10,204 bases of DNA from an uncultured Clostridia bacterium (GTDB lineage Bacteria > Bacillota > Clostridia > Oscillospirales > Ruminococcaceae): positions 1 to 10,204 of the forward strand of contig CAMWLH010000050.1 of the NCBI GenBank assembly GCA_947175045.1, in the 5' to 3' direction. The notes under the pieces are model-generated. The model did no database searches. It had not been told where the DNA came from and saw only the letters and a program-made list of their open reading frames with translations. Positions within the stretch are counted from its first letter, which is position 1. Every line of letters starts with the position of its first letter. The translations under genes and the position numbers were made by a program. Positions 1 to 6,533 of the stretch are shown piece after piece.

Positions 1-1011
1 CCCGACGAGGAGCCCGCGCGTTTCAGCGAGATACTCGGCGAGTGCCGCTGCCTGCCGACAAATTTCACGCGCGATGTTATAATGAAGGCTCCGAGCAGCG
101 ATATAATGAATTCCATGACGAGGAGTATCCTCACCCTCGCTTCATATGACGAAGATCTGTTGGCGGGCGGGCTTGCGAACAGCCTGCGGCAGTGCGTTAT
201 GCTTATAGCGCGCTTCCCCATGCTCGCCGCCTATGCGTATCACGCGTATAATCACTATGAAAATGACGACAGTATGTATATTCACCGCCCCGATCCCTCG
301 CTGTCCACCGCGGAGAATCTGCTGATGATGCTGCGCCCCGATAAGGAGTACACCGAGCTTGAAGCGCGTGTTCTGGATGTGGCGCTTATGCTGCATATGG
401 AGCACGGCGGCGGAAATAATTCCACCTTTACAACGCGCGTAGTCACGTCCTCCGGGTCGGACACCTATTCCACCATGGCGGCGGCGATGTCCTCGCTGAA
501 AGGACCGAAGCACGGCGGTGCGAATATAAAGGTTATGGAAATGATTCAGAATATCCGCGAGAACGTCAAGGATATCCACGATAAGGACGAGATCTATTCC
601 TATCTTTCAAGAATGCTCAAGGGCGAGGTTTTTGATAAAAAGGGACTTATCTACGGTATGGGACATGCGGTATATTCGCTTTCCGACCCGCGCGAGCGTG
701 TGTTCAGAGGATTTGTTGAGAAGCTGGCGGCGGCAAAGGGACGCGACGAGGATATGGCGCTGTATGAATACATAGAGGAAGCCGCGCCCAAGCTGATAGC
801 CGAGCAGCGCAAGATAATGAAAGGCGTAAGCCCCAACGTGGACTTTTACAGCGGCTTTGTGTATGATATGCTGGGTATCCCCGCAGAGCTTTACACCGCG
901 ATATTCGCGATAGCGAGAATAGTGGGATGGAGCGCTCACCGCCTGGAGGAGCTGACCTCCGCGGGCAAGATCATCAGACCCGCCTATATGAGCGTAATGA
1001 AGCAGAGATAA
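1..1011 (+). CDS. gltA: Citrate synthase, 5' end outside the window
   Basis: Citrate (Si)-synthase family enzyme: condenses acetyl-CoA with oxaloacetate to citrate, feeding 2-oxoglutarate and glutamate synthesis in the cytoplasm. The frame is open from base 1, so the ATG at 82 is internal (LPTNFTRDVIMKAPSSDIMN spans it) and the true start lies upstream. The visible 336 residues contain the catalytic set: His171 in KHGGANIKV, His222 in GMGHAVYS with SDPRERVFRG after it, and Asp281 in NVDFYSG, then the conserved IVGWSAHRLEE near the C-terminus. Full-length relatives have about 430-460 residues, so roughly the first 100 are missing. A strong terminator follows 7 bases after the stop, so it is last in its transcript. 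A 2-methylcitrate synthase is the main alternative; the visible part cannot separate the two. Confidence 0.93.
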   Translation, partial: PDEEPARFSEILGECRCLPTNFTRDVIMKAPSSDIMNSMTRSILTLASYDEDLLAGGLANSLRQCVMLIARFPMLAAYAYHAYNHYENDDSMYIHRPDPSLSTAENLLMMLRPDKEYTELEARVLDVALMLHMEHGGGNNSTFTTRVVTSSGSDTYSTMAAAMSSLKGPKHGGANIKVMEMIQNIRENVKDIHDKDEIYSYLSRMLKGEVFDKKGLIYGMGHAVYSLSDPRERVFRGFVEKLAAAKGRDEDMALYEYIEEAAPKLIAEQRKIMKGVSPNVDFYSGFVYDMLGIPAELYTAIFAIARIVGWSAHRLEELTSAGKIIRPAYMSVMKQR

Positions 1012-1017
1012 TATGTA

Positions 1018-1047
1018 ATGGGCGAACCGCGCGGTTCGCCCATTTTA
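1018..1047. terminator. Hairpin terminator after citrate synthase, probably bidirectional
   Basis: A perfect 11-bp stem (ATGGGCGAACC, loop GCGC, GGTTCGCCCAT) at 1018-1043 is followed on the plus strand by TTTA. It sits directly after the citrate synthase stop and also just past the end of the minus-strand gene 1059-1184, so it can serve both. The U-tract is short, but the stem is very stable. Confidence 0.8.
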
Positions 1048-1058
1048 TGAATGTGCTC

Positions 1059-1184
1059 CTATTCCGATCTTTCAAAGTATCGGCAGTCGGAGCTTGACGG
1101 GCAGCCCGCGTGGGTAAGATCGTCGAGGGTACACAGTCCGTCCTTTTGCCAGCGGCAGCACTCGCTGCACATTATCATGTTCAT
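1059..1184 (-). CDS. Small Cys-rich protein (41 aa), putative metal binder
   Basis: A 41-residue minus-strand ORF starts at ATG 1184-1182, with GGAGG seven bases upstream, and stops at TAG 1061-1059. The protein begins MNMIMCSECCRWQKDG and has six cysteines (6, 9, 10, 18, 28, 34), arranged as CxxCC, GLC, GCP and DCRYF. This resembles the very short Cys-rich proteins common in Clostridia genomes, sometimes annotated as DUF1540-like or wrongly as dehydratases. The pattern suggests a zinc- or other metal-binding knuckle. It lies alone, convergent with citrate synthase and divergent from the lipase gene. Coding character is supported by the good ribosome binding site, the regular Cys spacing and the terminator beyond the stop. 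Function is unknown. Confidence 0.7.
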   Translation of the reverse strand: MNMIMCSECCRWQKDGLCTLDDLTHAGCPSSSDCRYFERSE

Positions 1185-1258
1185 ACCGCGCCTCCGCTAA
1201 AAAATAATCTCGTTTATATTTTTAGCGCAAACACGGTATTTATTCTGCAAAAATACGA

Positions 1259-1287
1259 TTGACAAAACCTGGTGATAGTTGTATAAT
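1259..1287 (+). promoter_or_regulatory. Consensus sigma-A promoter upstream of the lipase-like gene
   Basis: TTGACA (1259-1264), a 17-base spacer and TATAAT (1282-1287) match the vegetative consensus exactly. Transcription should begin near 1294 and run rightward, giving about 275 bases of leader before the ATG at 1569. The leader contains repeat copy A. Confidence 0.85.
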
Positions 1288-1347
1288 ATTAGTGATAAGT
1301 ATACTGCGGCGTAAAGTCGCCGCGTTAAGGCGCGGAAAAATCGCAGC

Positions 1348-1500
1348 GGCATTATGCTAACGCGGGGTAAATTCAAAAAGGTCGAGTTTTCCGAACGGCA
1401 GGCGATGACCGATTTTCGCAGCCGCGTGAAGTGAAGCGGAACGTGAGTGCGGGAATTTTGAAATTTTTTAAATCATTTGCTTCTCGTGAACAACACTTGA
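1348..1500 (+). repeat. Dispersed intergenic repeat, copy A
   Basis: This stretch matches 6252-6420 over its length. Shared runs include TTCAAAAAGGTCG, GCGGGAATTTTGAAATT and TTTTAAATCATTT, with a more variable GC-rich middle. The outer parts are complementary: AAATTCAAAA (1369-1378) against TTTTGAAATTT (1456-1466), with one base bulged, so the RNA or single strand can close into a long stem around the variable core. It lies inside the presumed 5' leader of the lipase-like gene. No protein is encoded here. Its origin (miniature mobile element, regulatory RNA or chromosomal repeat) cannot be told from one window. Confidence 0.7.
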
Positions 1501-1568
1501 CCGCGCCACTGCTCGGATAAACACCGAATTAAATTTTGAGCTTGGCAGTATATGAGAGGATAGGTAGA

Positions 1569-2903
1569 ATGAACTTTATAATACGGATACTTAATTTATT
1601 TGTAATGACATTTGTGCTGAACGCATCGCTGTTTATGAGCGAGCTGAACGTATGGGTGGGGGTAGCGGTAATGCTGGCGGCGGGAATTTATTTCATGGCT
1701 TACAATATCTTCCCCACGCTGAAAAGATATCCATCGTTTAGGCTTAAGGTGCTTGGCGACGGTGCGGAGCTGCTGCTGATGTTCTTTATAACCACGATAG
1801 CCTCGCTGCCGCTTGTGATAGCGGGATTGATCGGCACGATAGGCGGAAGGCTTGATATACCCGTGTATGTGGTGTATTGCGTGATTTTCGCGGTAGGGGA
1901 GCTTGTGCTGTTCTGGAACGGGATTATCAGGGTGTATCTGACCTCGGTGCAGCTAGGGATACGCTATCGGGTGCTGGGAGTTGTACTAGGATTTATTCCC
2001 ATAGCAAACCTTGTAATGCTGATGATAATTTATGTTAAGGTAAGACAGGAGTGCCGTCGTGAGATCGCGCTGGATAAGCGGGACAAGAGCCGCGCGGCGG
2101 ACAAGGTGTGCGCCACAAAATACCCGATCTTGCTTGTCCACGGGGTATTTTTCCGCGACAGCAAGCTGCTTAATTACTGGGGGAGAGTCCCCGCGGAGCT
2201 GGAGAAGAACGGCGCGGTTATATATTACGGCGAGCAGCAGTCCGCCTCGTCGGTTTCCGAAAGCGCCAAGGAGCTTGCGGAGCGTATAGAGAAAATAGTT
2301 AAGGATACCGGCTGTGAAAAGGTGAATATAATAGCTCATTCAAAGGGCGGGTTGGATTCGCGCTACGCGATAAGCAGGCTCGGCAGCGGAAAGTATGTGG
2401 CGAGCCTTACCACGATAAACACGCCGCACAGGGGCTGCCTTTTCGCGGAGTACCTGCTCGGAAAAGCTCCCGAAAAGCTGGTAAGGACTATCGAGAACAC
2501 CTACAACGCGGCTTTCCGTAAGCTCGGCGACCCGAATCCCGATTTTATGGCGGCGGTCAAAAACCTCACCAACAGCTTTTGCGAGGAGTTTAACAGGGAA
2601 GTCCCCAACGTTGAAGGCGTAATGTATCAGAGCTTCGGCTCAAAGTCTGCGAGAGCGCGCAGCGGGCGGTTTCCGCTGAATGTGTCCTATCCCGTTGTGA
2701 AAAAGTTCGACGGAGATAACGACGGGCTTGTTGCGCTGACCTCGGCGGAGTGGGGCGAGAAATTCACGCCGCTTTACCCCACGGGAAACCGCGGCATAAC
2801 TCACGCGGATGTTATCGACCTGAACCGCGAGGATTTTAAGGGCTTTGATGTTCGGGAGTTCTATGTGCAGGTAGCGGCGGAGCTGAAGCAGAGGGGCTAT
2901 TGA
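1569..2903 (+). CDS. Membrane-anchored lipase/esterase of the alpha/beta-hydrolase fold
   Basis: Predicted 444-residue protein. The N-terminal third holds about five hydrophobic segments (roughly 5-22, 28-45, 65-90, 95-115, 127-150). A basic linker (KVRQECRREIALDKRDK) follows, then a triacylglycerol-lipase-like domain from about residue 180. Lipase signatures are ILLVHGVFF (oxyanion region, His191), the nucleophile elbow IIAHSKGG with Ser258 (AHSKG replaces GxSxG), Asp385 in GDNDGLV, and His412 in GITHADVIDL. The order and the NDGLV motif resemble bacterial triacylglycerol lipases. The substrate is probably an ester or acyl lipid at the membrane; this is inference. An upstream in-frame TTG at 1536 exists, but ATG 1569 has an AGAGGA site eight bases before it and is preferred. 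It appears monocistronic under the promoter at 1259-1287. Confidence 0.85.
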   Translation: MNFIIRILNLFVMTFVLNASLFMSELNVWVGVAVMLAAGIYFMAYNIFPTLKRYPSFRLKVLGDGAELLLMFFITTIASLPLVIAGLIGTIGGRLDIPVYVVYCVIFAVGELVLFWNGIIRVYLTSVQLGIRYRVLGVVLGFIPIANLVMLMIIYVKVRQECRREIALDKRDKSRAADKVCATKYPILLVHGVFFRDSKLLNYWGRVPAELEKNGAVIYYGEQQSASSVSESAKELAERIEKIVKDTGCEKVNIIAHSKGGLDSRYAISRLGSGKYVASLTTINTPHRGCLFAEYLLGKAPEKLVRTIENTYNAAFRKLGDPNPDFMAAVKNLTNSFCEEFNREVPNVEGVMYQSFGSKSARARSGRFPLNVSYPVVKKFDGDNDGLVALTSAEWGEKFTPLYPTGNRGITHADVIDLNREDFKGFDVREFYVQVAAELKQRGY

Positions 2904-2907
2904 CGAG

Positions 2908-3015
2908 GTGATTACGTTTGAAGAGCTGTATGAAATTGAAACGGTCAACGGAATCGTTTTAAAGAGGGATTGGGATAAGATAACGGAAATTTACAGCTTT
3001 GATTTAGATATTTAG
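2908..3015 (+). CDS. Possible 35-aa peptide or gene remnant after the lipase gene
   Basis: An open frame begins with GTG five bases past the lipase stop and encodes an acidic, protein-like sequence (MITFEELYEIETVNG, ending YSFDLDI). The only ribosome-binding-like bases (GAGGTG) overlap the GTG itself, so initiation is doubtful. It may be the leftover N-terminus of a decayed gene. No family is recognised. Confidence 0.2.
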   Translation: MITFEELYEIETVNGIVLKRDWDKITEIYSFDLDI

Positions 3016-3048
3016 CAGTATTATCCCCGTGAAAGTCAACAGCGACAT

Positions 3049-3200
3049 TTCGCCCACGCAGGAAATTTTTCTGCGGGAGCCTGTGAAAACGGAGCAAAGT
3101 TTTGCGCAAATATCATGTTGCTGTCTGCGGTATTTTGTGACATTTTGCGCAAAACCTCGTGAAGTTTTCGCGGGCGGGTCGCGGGAAATTCTTTTTAATC
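3049..3200. repeat. Structured intergenic element with a large inverted repeat
   Basis: Two 26-base arms, 3085-3110 and 3144-3169, mirror each other as GAAAAC, 8 bases, GTTTTGCGCAAA and TTTGCGCAAAAC, 8 bases, GTTTTC, separated by 33 bases. Each arm includes the palindrome TTTGCGCAAA (3101-3110 and 3144-3153; centres 43 bases apart). A smaller hairpin (GCAG/CTGC) lies at about 3057-3074. The right edge, 3181-3200, is nearly the same 20 bases as the minus-strand repeat tail at 8498-8517, and resembles the tails of copies A and B. The short ORFs that cross it on both strands (3004-3225 minus, 3029-3256 plus) are best read as by-products of the palindromes. It lies in the 307 bases between the lipase-like gene and the gene at 3211. 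Confidence 0.6.
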
Positions 3201-3210
3201 GGGAGGACGT

Positions 3211-3747
3211 ATGTATCTTTATCATTATTATGACAGTTCACGCGCGCCGTTTCTGAATCTGTCCGATCTGCCGCGGGAGAGGGCGGAGGAACTTCTTGAT
3301 GGGATAAGACGCGGCAATCCCTCGTCGCAGGCGGCGAAACGCCACTCGGAATATGTTGCTGACAGGCTTTATTATGAGAGTATAATGCGGGAAAAATTTT
3401 CGGAGCTTGGCGGAATAAGAACGCGGAACGCGCCGCATTATATGGTGGTGGGGGAGTGCGAGTGGCTTTCGAGCTGGTTTGAGAACAGCGCTTTTATTAA
3501 AATATCGGTTTCAGAATTTGATCTGAGGATAATCTCTTTTACTTACGGGGATTCCCATCCGACGTTCAGTCCGCGAGTAAACGACGGTTTGGAGTACCGC
3601 AAGCGGCTTTACGACTACGGGGGCATATTGGAGATGATAGCGAAGTATGGAATGCCGCAGGATAATGAGTACGGGAATGTGCGCTATATCGAGGCGCAGA
3701 TTTGGAGCGACGAAACGATAGACAGGTACAGACAAGGCGTAAAATAA
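3211..3747 (+). CDS. Conserved protein of unknown function, 178 aa
   Basis: Starts at ATG 3211 with GGGAGG four bases upstream. The product is soluble, with no signal peptide or membrane segment. Notable stretches are YLYHYYDSSRAPFLNLSDLP, RHSEYVADRLYYE, APHYMVVGECEWLSSWFENS, ISFTYGDSHPTFSP and EAQIWSDETIDRYR. They are rich in aromatic and charged residues, typical of a folded enzyme or binding domain. It resembles hypothetical proteins scattered in Clostridia that share the HYMVV...WLSxWFENS and FTYGDSHPTFSP blocks, recalled from memory rather than searched. No catalytic motif is assigned. It is preceded by the structured element and followed by a 103-base gap before phoH with no clear terminator. 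Confidence 0.8.
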   Translation: MYLYHYYDSSRAPFLNLSDLPRERAEELLDGIRRGNPSSQAAKRHSEYVADRLYYESIMREKFSELGGIRTRNAPHYMVVGECEWLSSWFENSAFIKISVSEFDLRIISFTYGDSHPTFSPRVNDGLEYRKRLYDYGGILEMIAKYGMPQDNEYGNVRYIEAQIWSDETIDRYRQGVK

Positions 3748-3850
3748 GTTATGAAAATAAAGCAGTGAAAGCAAACATCAGCGCCGCGTAGGCGGAGTGG
3801 AGCTTTTACGGCGGATTGTGGGAAAATTCAAATTGAGATAAGGGGTTAAA

Positions 3851-4834
3851 ATGGCAGAGAAAAATATTAATATGGACAGCACCGAGCAGCTTCGCGCTGT
3901 TTTCGGTAATTTTGACTGTAACGTAAATCTGATACAGAGGGCATTCGGAGTTACGATTTTCAGCCGCGGAAGCGACGTGAAGATAACGGGCGACGAGAAA
4001 GACGTTCAAAAGGCTGAAAAGGCGATGAACACACTTGCCGGAATGCACAGCCGCGGTGAGGCTATAGTGGAGCAGAGCGTGCGTTACGCGATAGCAATGG
4101 TTGAGGACGGCAGCGAGGTAGATATCGCGCAGATGTCCTCGGATTGCGTGTGCGTTAGCTATGCGGGAAAGCCCATCAAGCCGAAAACGCTTGGTCAGAA
4201 GAAGTATTGCGATATGATACGTAACAACACGATAACCTTCGGCGTGGGACCCGCGGGCACGGGAAAGACATATCTTGCGGTAGCGCTGGCGGTAACTGCG
4301 TTCAAGGCACATCAGGTGCAGCGGATAATTCTCACCAGACCCGCCGTGGAGGCGGGTGAGAAGCTGGGTTTTCTGCCGGGCGATCTGCAAAACAAGGTAG
4401 ACCCATATCTGAGACCGCTCTACGACGCGCTTTTTGAGATGTTCGGGCAGGAGAGCTTCGCGAAGCTCCAGGAGCGCGGAACGATAGAGGTAGCGCCGCT
4501 CGCGTATATGCGCGGTCGTACTCTCGACGACAGCTTTATAATACTGGACGAGGCGCAGAATACTACCCGTGAGCAGATGAAGATGTTCCTGACAAGACTG
4601 GGCTTTAACTCGAAGATGGTCATTACGGGAGATATCACGCAGATAGACCTGCCCGAGACGAAAAAATCGGGGCTGATAGAAGCGCTGAAGGTGCTGAAAA
4701 ACGTGGAGGATATCGCGCAGAACCGTTTCAGCGAAAAGGACGTTGTGCGCCACAGATTGGTGCAGGATATCGTCAAGGCTTATGACGAGTATCAGGGAAG
4801 CTCCCGCAGGGATAAGGGCACATGGAAAAGCTGA
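3851..4834 (+). CDS. phoH: PhoH-family ATPase (YbeZ-like)
   Basis: Predicted 327-residue cytoplasmic P-loop ATPase of the PhoH/YbeZ family, linked to RNA metabolism and ribosome quality through its partner YbeY. The N-terminal 85 residues form a KH-like nucleic-acid-binding part (VTIFSRGSDVKITGDEKDVQ). The helicase-like ATPase core follows: Walker A GPAGTGKT at 133-140 (Lys139), TRPAVEAGEKLGFLPGD, Walker B FIILDEAQNT with Asp233 and Glu234, and the VITGD sensor motif near 257-261. Length is normal. It is first in a tightly packed run with a 152-aa unknown, ybeY and dgkA. The downstream start at 4822 overlaps its last 13 bases. The start ATG has a modest AAGGGG site just upstream. Confidence 0.95.
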   Translation: MAEKNINMDSTEQLRAVFGNFDCNVNLIQRAFGVTIFSRGSDVKITGDEKDVQKAEKAMNTLAGMHSRGEAIVEQSVRYAIAMVEDGSEVDIAQMSSDCVCVSYAGKPIKPKTLGQKKYCDMIRNNTITFGVGPAGTGKTYLAVALAVTAFKAHQVQRIILTRPAVEAGEKLGFLPGDLQNKVDPYLRPLYDALFEMFGQESFAKLQERGTIEVAPLAYMRGRTLDDSFIILDEAQNTTREQMKMFLTRLGFNSKMVITGDITQIDLPETKKSGLIEALKVLKNVEDIAQNRFSEKDVVRHRLVQDIVKAYDEYQGSSRRDKGTWKS

Positions 4835-5280
4835 CAGTGCTGCTGCTTTTGTTTTTGTCGGGATTTGGCTCGGCGGAGCCGTATTTTGCGGAGTTGGACA
4901 GGCTTTTCTTGGAGAGTCCCGATGACAGCTTTCTGTTTGAATTGGAGGACTGTCTTAAAGACCTACGAGGGCACTGGGCGCGCGTATCGGAGCGTTTTGC
5001 GGCGAATATTGGCGATGACATAAAGAAGTTTGGCAGGGAATTGTCGGGCGGAGTACAAGAATTTTTTGACGAGAATGTAAGCACGGGAAAGATAACGCTC
5101 AGGGAATTCGGCAGAATGGGCTATAAACTCTGGCTGCTTCTTTCCGATCTGAATATCGAAGTTGACAGCGATCCTTACGTTGTTCTCTGCTACGCTGACG
5201 AACCGCTGGATTACGGCGACGAAAAGCAGAGCCTCGAGCTGTACAGGTACTTTTTTGATTTTTACAAGGAGAGCTCATGA
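4822..5280 (+). CDS. Unknown 152-aa protein between phoH and ybeY
   Basis: The start overlaps the phoH 3' end by 13 bases, and the stop overlaps the ybeY start (ATGA), so translation is coupled on both sides. The N-terminus MEKLTVLLLLFLSGFGSAEP looks like a short signal peptide or single membrane anchor, with a possible cleavage after GSA. The rest is acidic and helical (FELEDCLKDLRGHWARVSE, ITLREFGRMGYKLWLLLSDL), ending LCYADEPLDYGDEKQSLELY. No known domain or catalytic motif is recognised. Its constant packing between two RNA-processing genes suggests an accessory role there, or merely a shared transcript; the hydrophobic start argues for a membrane location instead. Confidence 0.8.
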   Translation: MEKLTVLLLLFLSGFGSAEPYFAELDRLFLESPDDSFLFELEDCLKDLRGHWARVSERFAANIGDDIKKFGRELSGGVQEFFDENVSTGKITLREFGRMGYKLWLLLSDLNIEVDSDPYVVLCYADEPLDYGDEKQSLELYRYFFDFYKESS

Positions 5281-5762
5281 AAATCTATATTTTTTTAAGC
5301 GACGAGCAGGATAAAATTCCGATACCCGAATATGCGGAGCGTTTGATTGAGGACTGTACCCGCGAAGCCCTTTCCGAAGAGGAGATAGACGAGGACGCGG
5401 AGGTTTCTGTAACGTTCGTTGACAACGAGCGTATACGGGAGCTGAACGCGGAGTTCCGCGAGATCGACAGGGAGACCGATGTGCTGTCTTTTCCCATCGG
5501 TGATGAGGAGGGATTTGAGGTCGACCCCGACAATGACGCGATAATTCTGGGAGATATCGTGATATCGCTTGAAAAGGCTCGAGAGCAGGCTGAGGAGTAC
5601 TCCCACAGCTTTAAAAGGGAGCTGGCGTTTCTGATAACGCATTCGCTGTTCCATCTGATGGGCTATGATCATGTTAACGGCGGCGAAGAGGAAAGGATTA
5701 TGTTCTCGAAGCAGGAGAGAGTTCTTGAAAGGCTCGGGATAACTCGCGGTGAGGGGCAATGA
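5277..5762 (+). CDS. ybeY: Endoribonuclease YbeY (16S rRNA maturation)
   Basis: Predicted 161-residue UPF0054 metalloprotein. YbeY takes part in 16S rRNA 3'-end maturation and 70S ribosome quality control, in the cytoplasm. The metal site is intact: THSLFHLMGYDH supplies His122, His126 and His132 in the H-x3-H-x5-H pattern, followed by ExxxxMFSKQE. The central TDVLSFP block, which precedes a long acidic loop, is also typical. The start overlaps the previous stop by four bases (ATGA), and its own stop overlaps dgkA the same way. Length matches the family. Confidence 0.96.
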   Translation: MKIYIFLSDEQDKIPIPEYAERLIEDCTREALSEEEIDEDAEVSVTFVDNERIRELNAEFREIDRETDVLSFPIGDEEGFEVDPDNDAIILGDIVISLEKAREQAEEYSHSFKRELAFLITHSLFHLMGYDHVNGGEEERIMFSKQERVLERLGITRGEGQ

Positions 5763-6214
5763 GGGCTTTTTTCAAGGGATTTGCCTATGCGGGGCGCGGG
5801 CTGGCTCTGGCTTTCCGCGAGCGGAATTTTCGGTTTCATTTATGCGCGGCGGGATTTGTGAGCTGGTTCGCGGTGCGCTTTTACGAGCTTACCCGCGCGG
5901 AGTGGGCAATATTGCTGCTGACCTTCGGAGCGGTCATGGGGCTTGAAGCCGTCAATACCGCTCTGGAGCACCTTGCGGATAGGGTAACGCGCGAGCGCGA
6001 CGAGCATATAAGGCGTTGTAAGGATTGTGCAGCGGGTGCGGTGCTTGTCGCGGCGATTTTCGCTGTGGGAGTAGGTGCGGCGCTGTTCTGGGACTTGGAA
6101 AGATTCGCCGCGATAGCGGAGCATTTCACGTCGGAACCGTGGAGAATATTGGCGCTCGCAGCAGCTCTTGCCGTAGCCGCCGCGGTGGTTTTCGGAATAA
6201 AAACAAAAAAATAG
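5759..6214 (+). CDS. dgkA: Diacylglycerol/undecaprenol kinase family protein with an extra C-terminal helix
   Basis: Predicted 151-residue integral membrane kinase of the DgkA family. Gram-positive members phosphorylate undecaprenol, recycling the lipid carrier for wall synthesis; E. coli DgkA uses diacylglycerol. The hallmark block is GLEAVNTALEHLADRV (Glu63, Asn66, Glu70, Asp74), then CKDCAAGAVLVAA at 87-99. Three membrane helices at about 27-45, 48-66 and 91-110 are expected. A fourth hydrophobic segment at 127-147 (ILALAAALAVAAAVVFG) makes it about 20-30 residues longer than usual. It ends with a basic tail (KTKK). The start is coupled to ybeY by an ATGA overlap. It is the last gene of the operon. 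Confidence 0.93.
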   Translation: MRAFFKGFAYAGRGLALAFRERNFRFHLCAAGFVSWFAVRFYELTRAEWAILLLTFGAVMGLEAVNTALEHLADRVTRERDEHIRRCKDCAAGAVLVAAIFAVGVGAALFWDLERFAAIAEHFTSEPWRILALAAALAVAAAVVFGIKTKK

Positions 6215-6251
6215 CCCCCAAAGCAATTCGGGATTTGGCTTGCAGAAAAAG

Positions 6252-6420
6252 TTATAGTAGCATAACGCCCACGCAGCGGAATTTCAAAAAGGTCGGGTTC
6301 GCCGAACGACAAACGATGATCGATTCCAGCAATCGCGCGGAGCGAACGCAGTGAGCGGAGCACGCTTGCGGGAATTTTGAAATTCTTTTAAATCATTTAA
6401 TTCTTGTCAACATGACTTAA
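6252..6420 (+). repeat. Dispersed intergenic repeat, copy B
   Basis: Second, better preserved copy of the repeat at 1348-1500, in the same orientation. GAATTTCAAAA (6279-6289) and TTTTGAAATTC (6375-6385) are perfect 11-base inverted arms enclosing about 85 bases. Inside are small hairpins: GTTC-GCC-GAAC near 6297 and CGATT-CCAGC-AATCG near 6321. The tail TTTTAAATCATTT, then TTCTTGTCAACATGACTT, is shared with copy A, and in part with the minus-strand piece at 8475-8520. It fills most of the 319-base gap between dgkA and the sigma gene; no ORF of substance is present. Confidence 0.72.
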
Positions 6421-6462
6421 CAGCATGATAGACGAGATCAACACTATATATACAGGTGAGTC

Positions 6463-6487
6463 CCCGAAGAAATTCGGGATTTTTTTG
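6463..6487 (+). terminator. Rho-independent terminator ahead of the sigma factor gene
   Basis: CCCGAA, a GAAA tetraloop and TTCGGG (6463-6478) are followed by ATTTTTTTG. This is a clean plus-strand intrinsic terminator. It most likely ends the phoH-dgkA transcript after a long 3' region carrying repeat B; an attenuator role for the sigma operon is the alternative. Confidence 0.85.
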
Positions 6488-6533
6488 TGATATTTTGTTA
6501 TTTCGGGAGTCTTATGTATGAGGGGGTGAAACG

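Noticed and set aside
1536-1568. TTG at 1536 as start of the lipase-like gene
   Set aside because: No ribosome binding site upstream; ATG 1569 has AGAGGA at good distance and begins the hydrophobic segment.
3004-3256. Two overlapping short ORFs on opposite strands (73 and 75 aa)
   Set aside because: They arise from the palindromic repeat, have no ribosome binding site and run into the start of the gene at 3211.
3806-4753. A 315-codon minus-strand open frame opposite phoH
   Set aside because: Fully antisense to a well-conserved ATPase; shadow frame.
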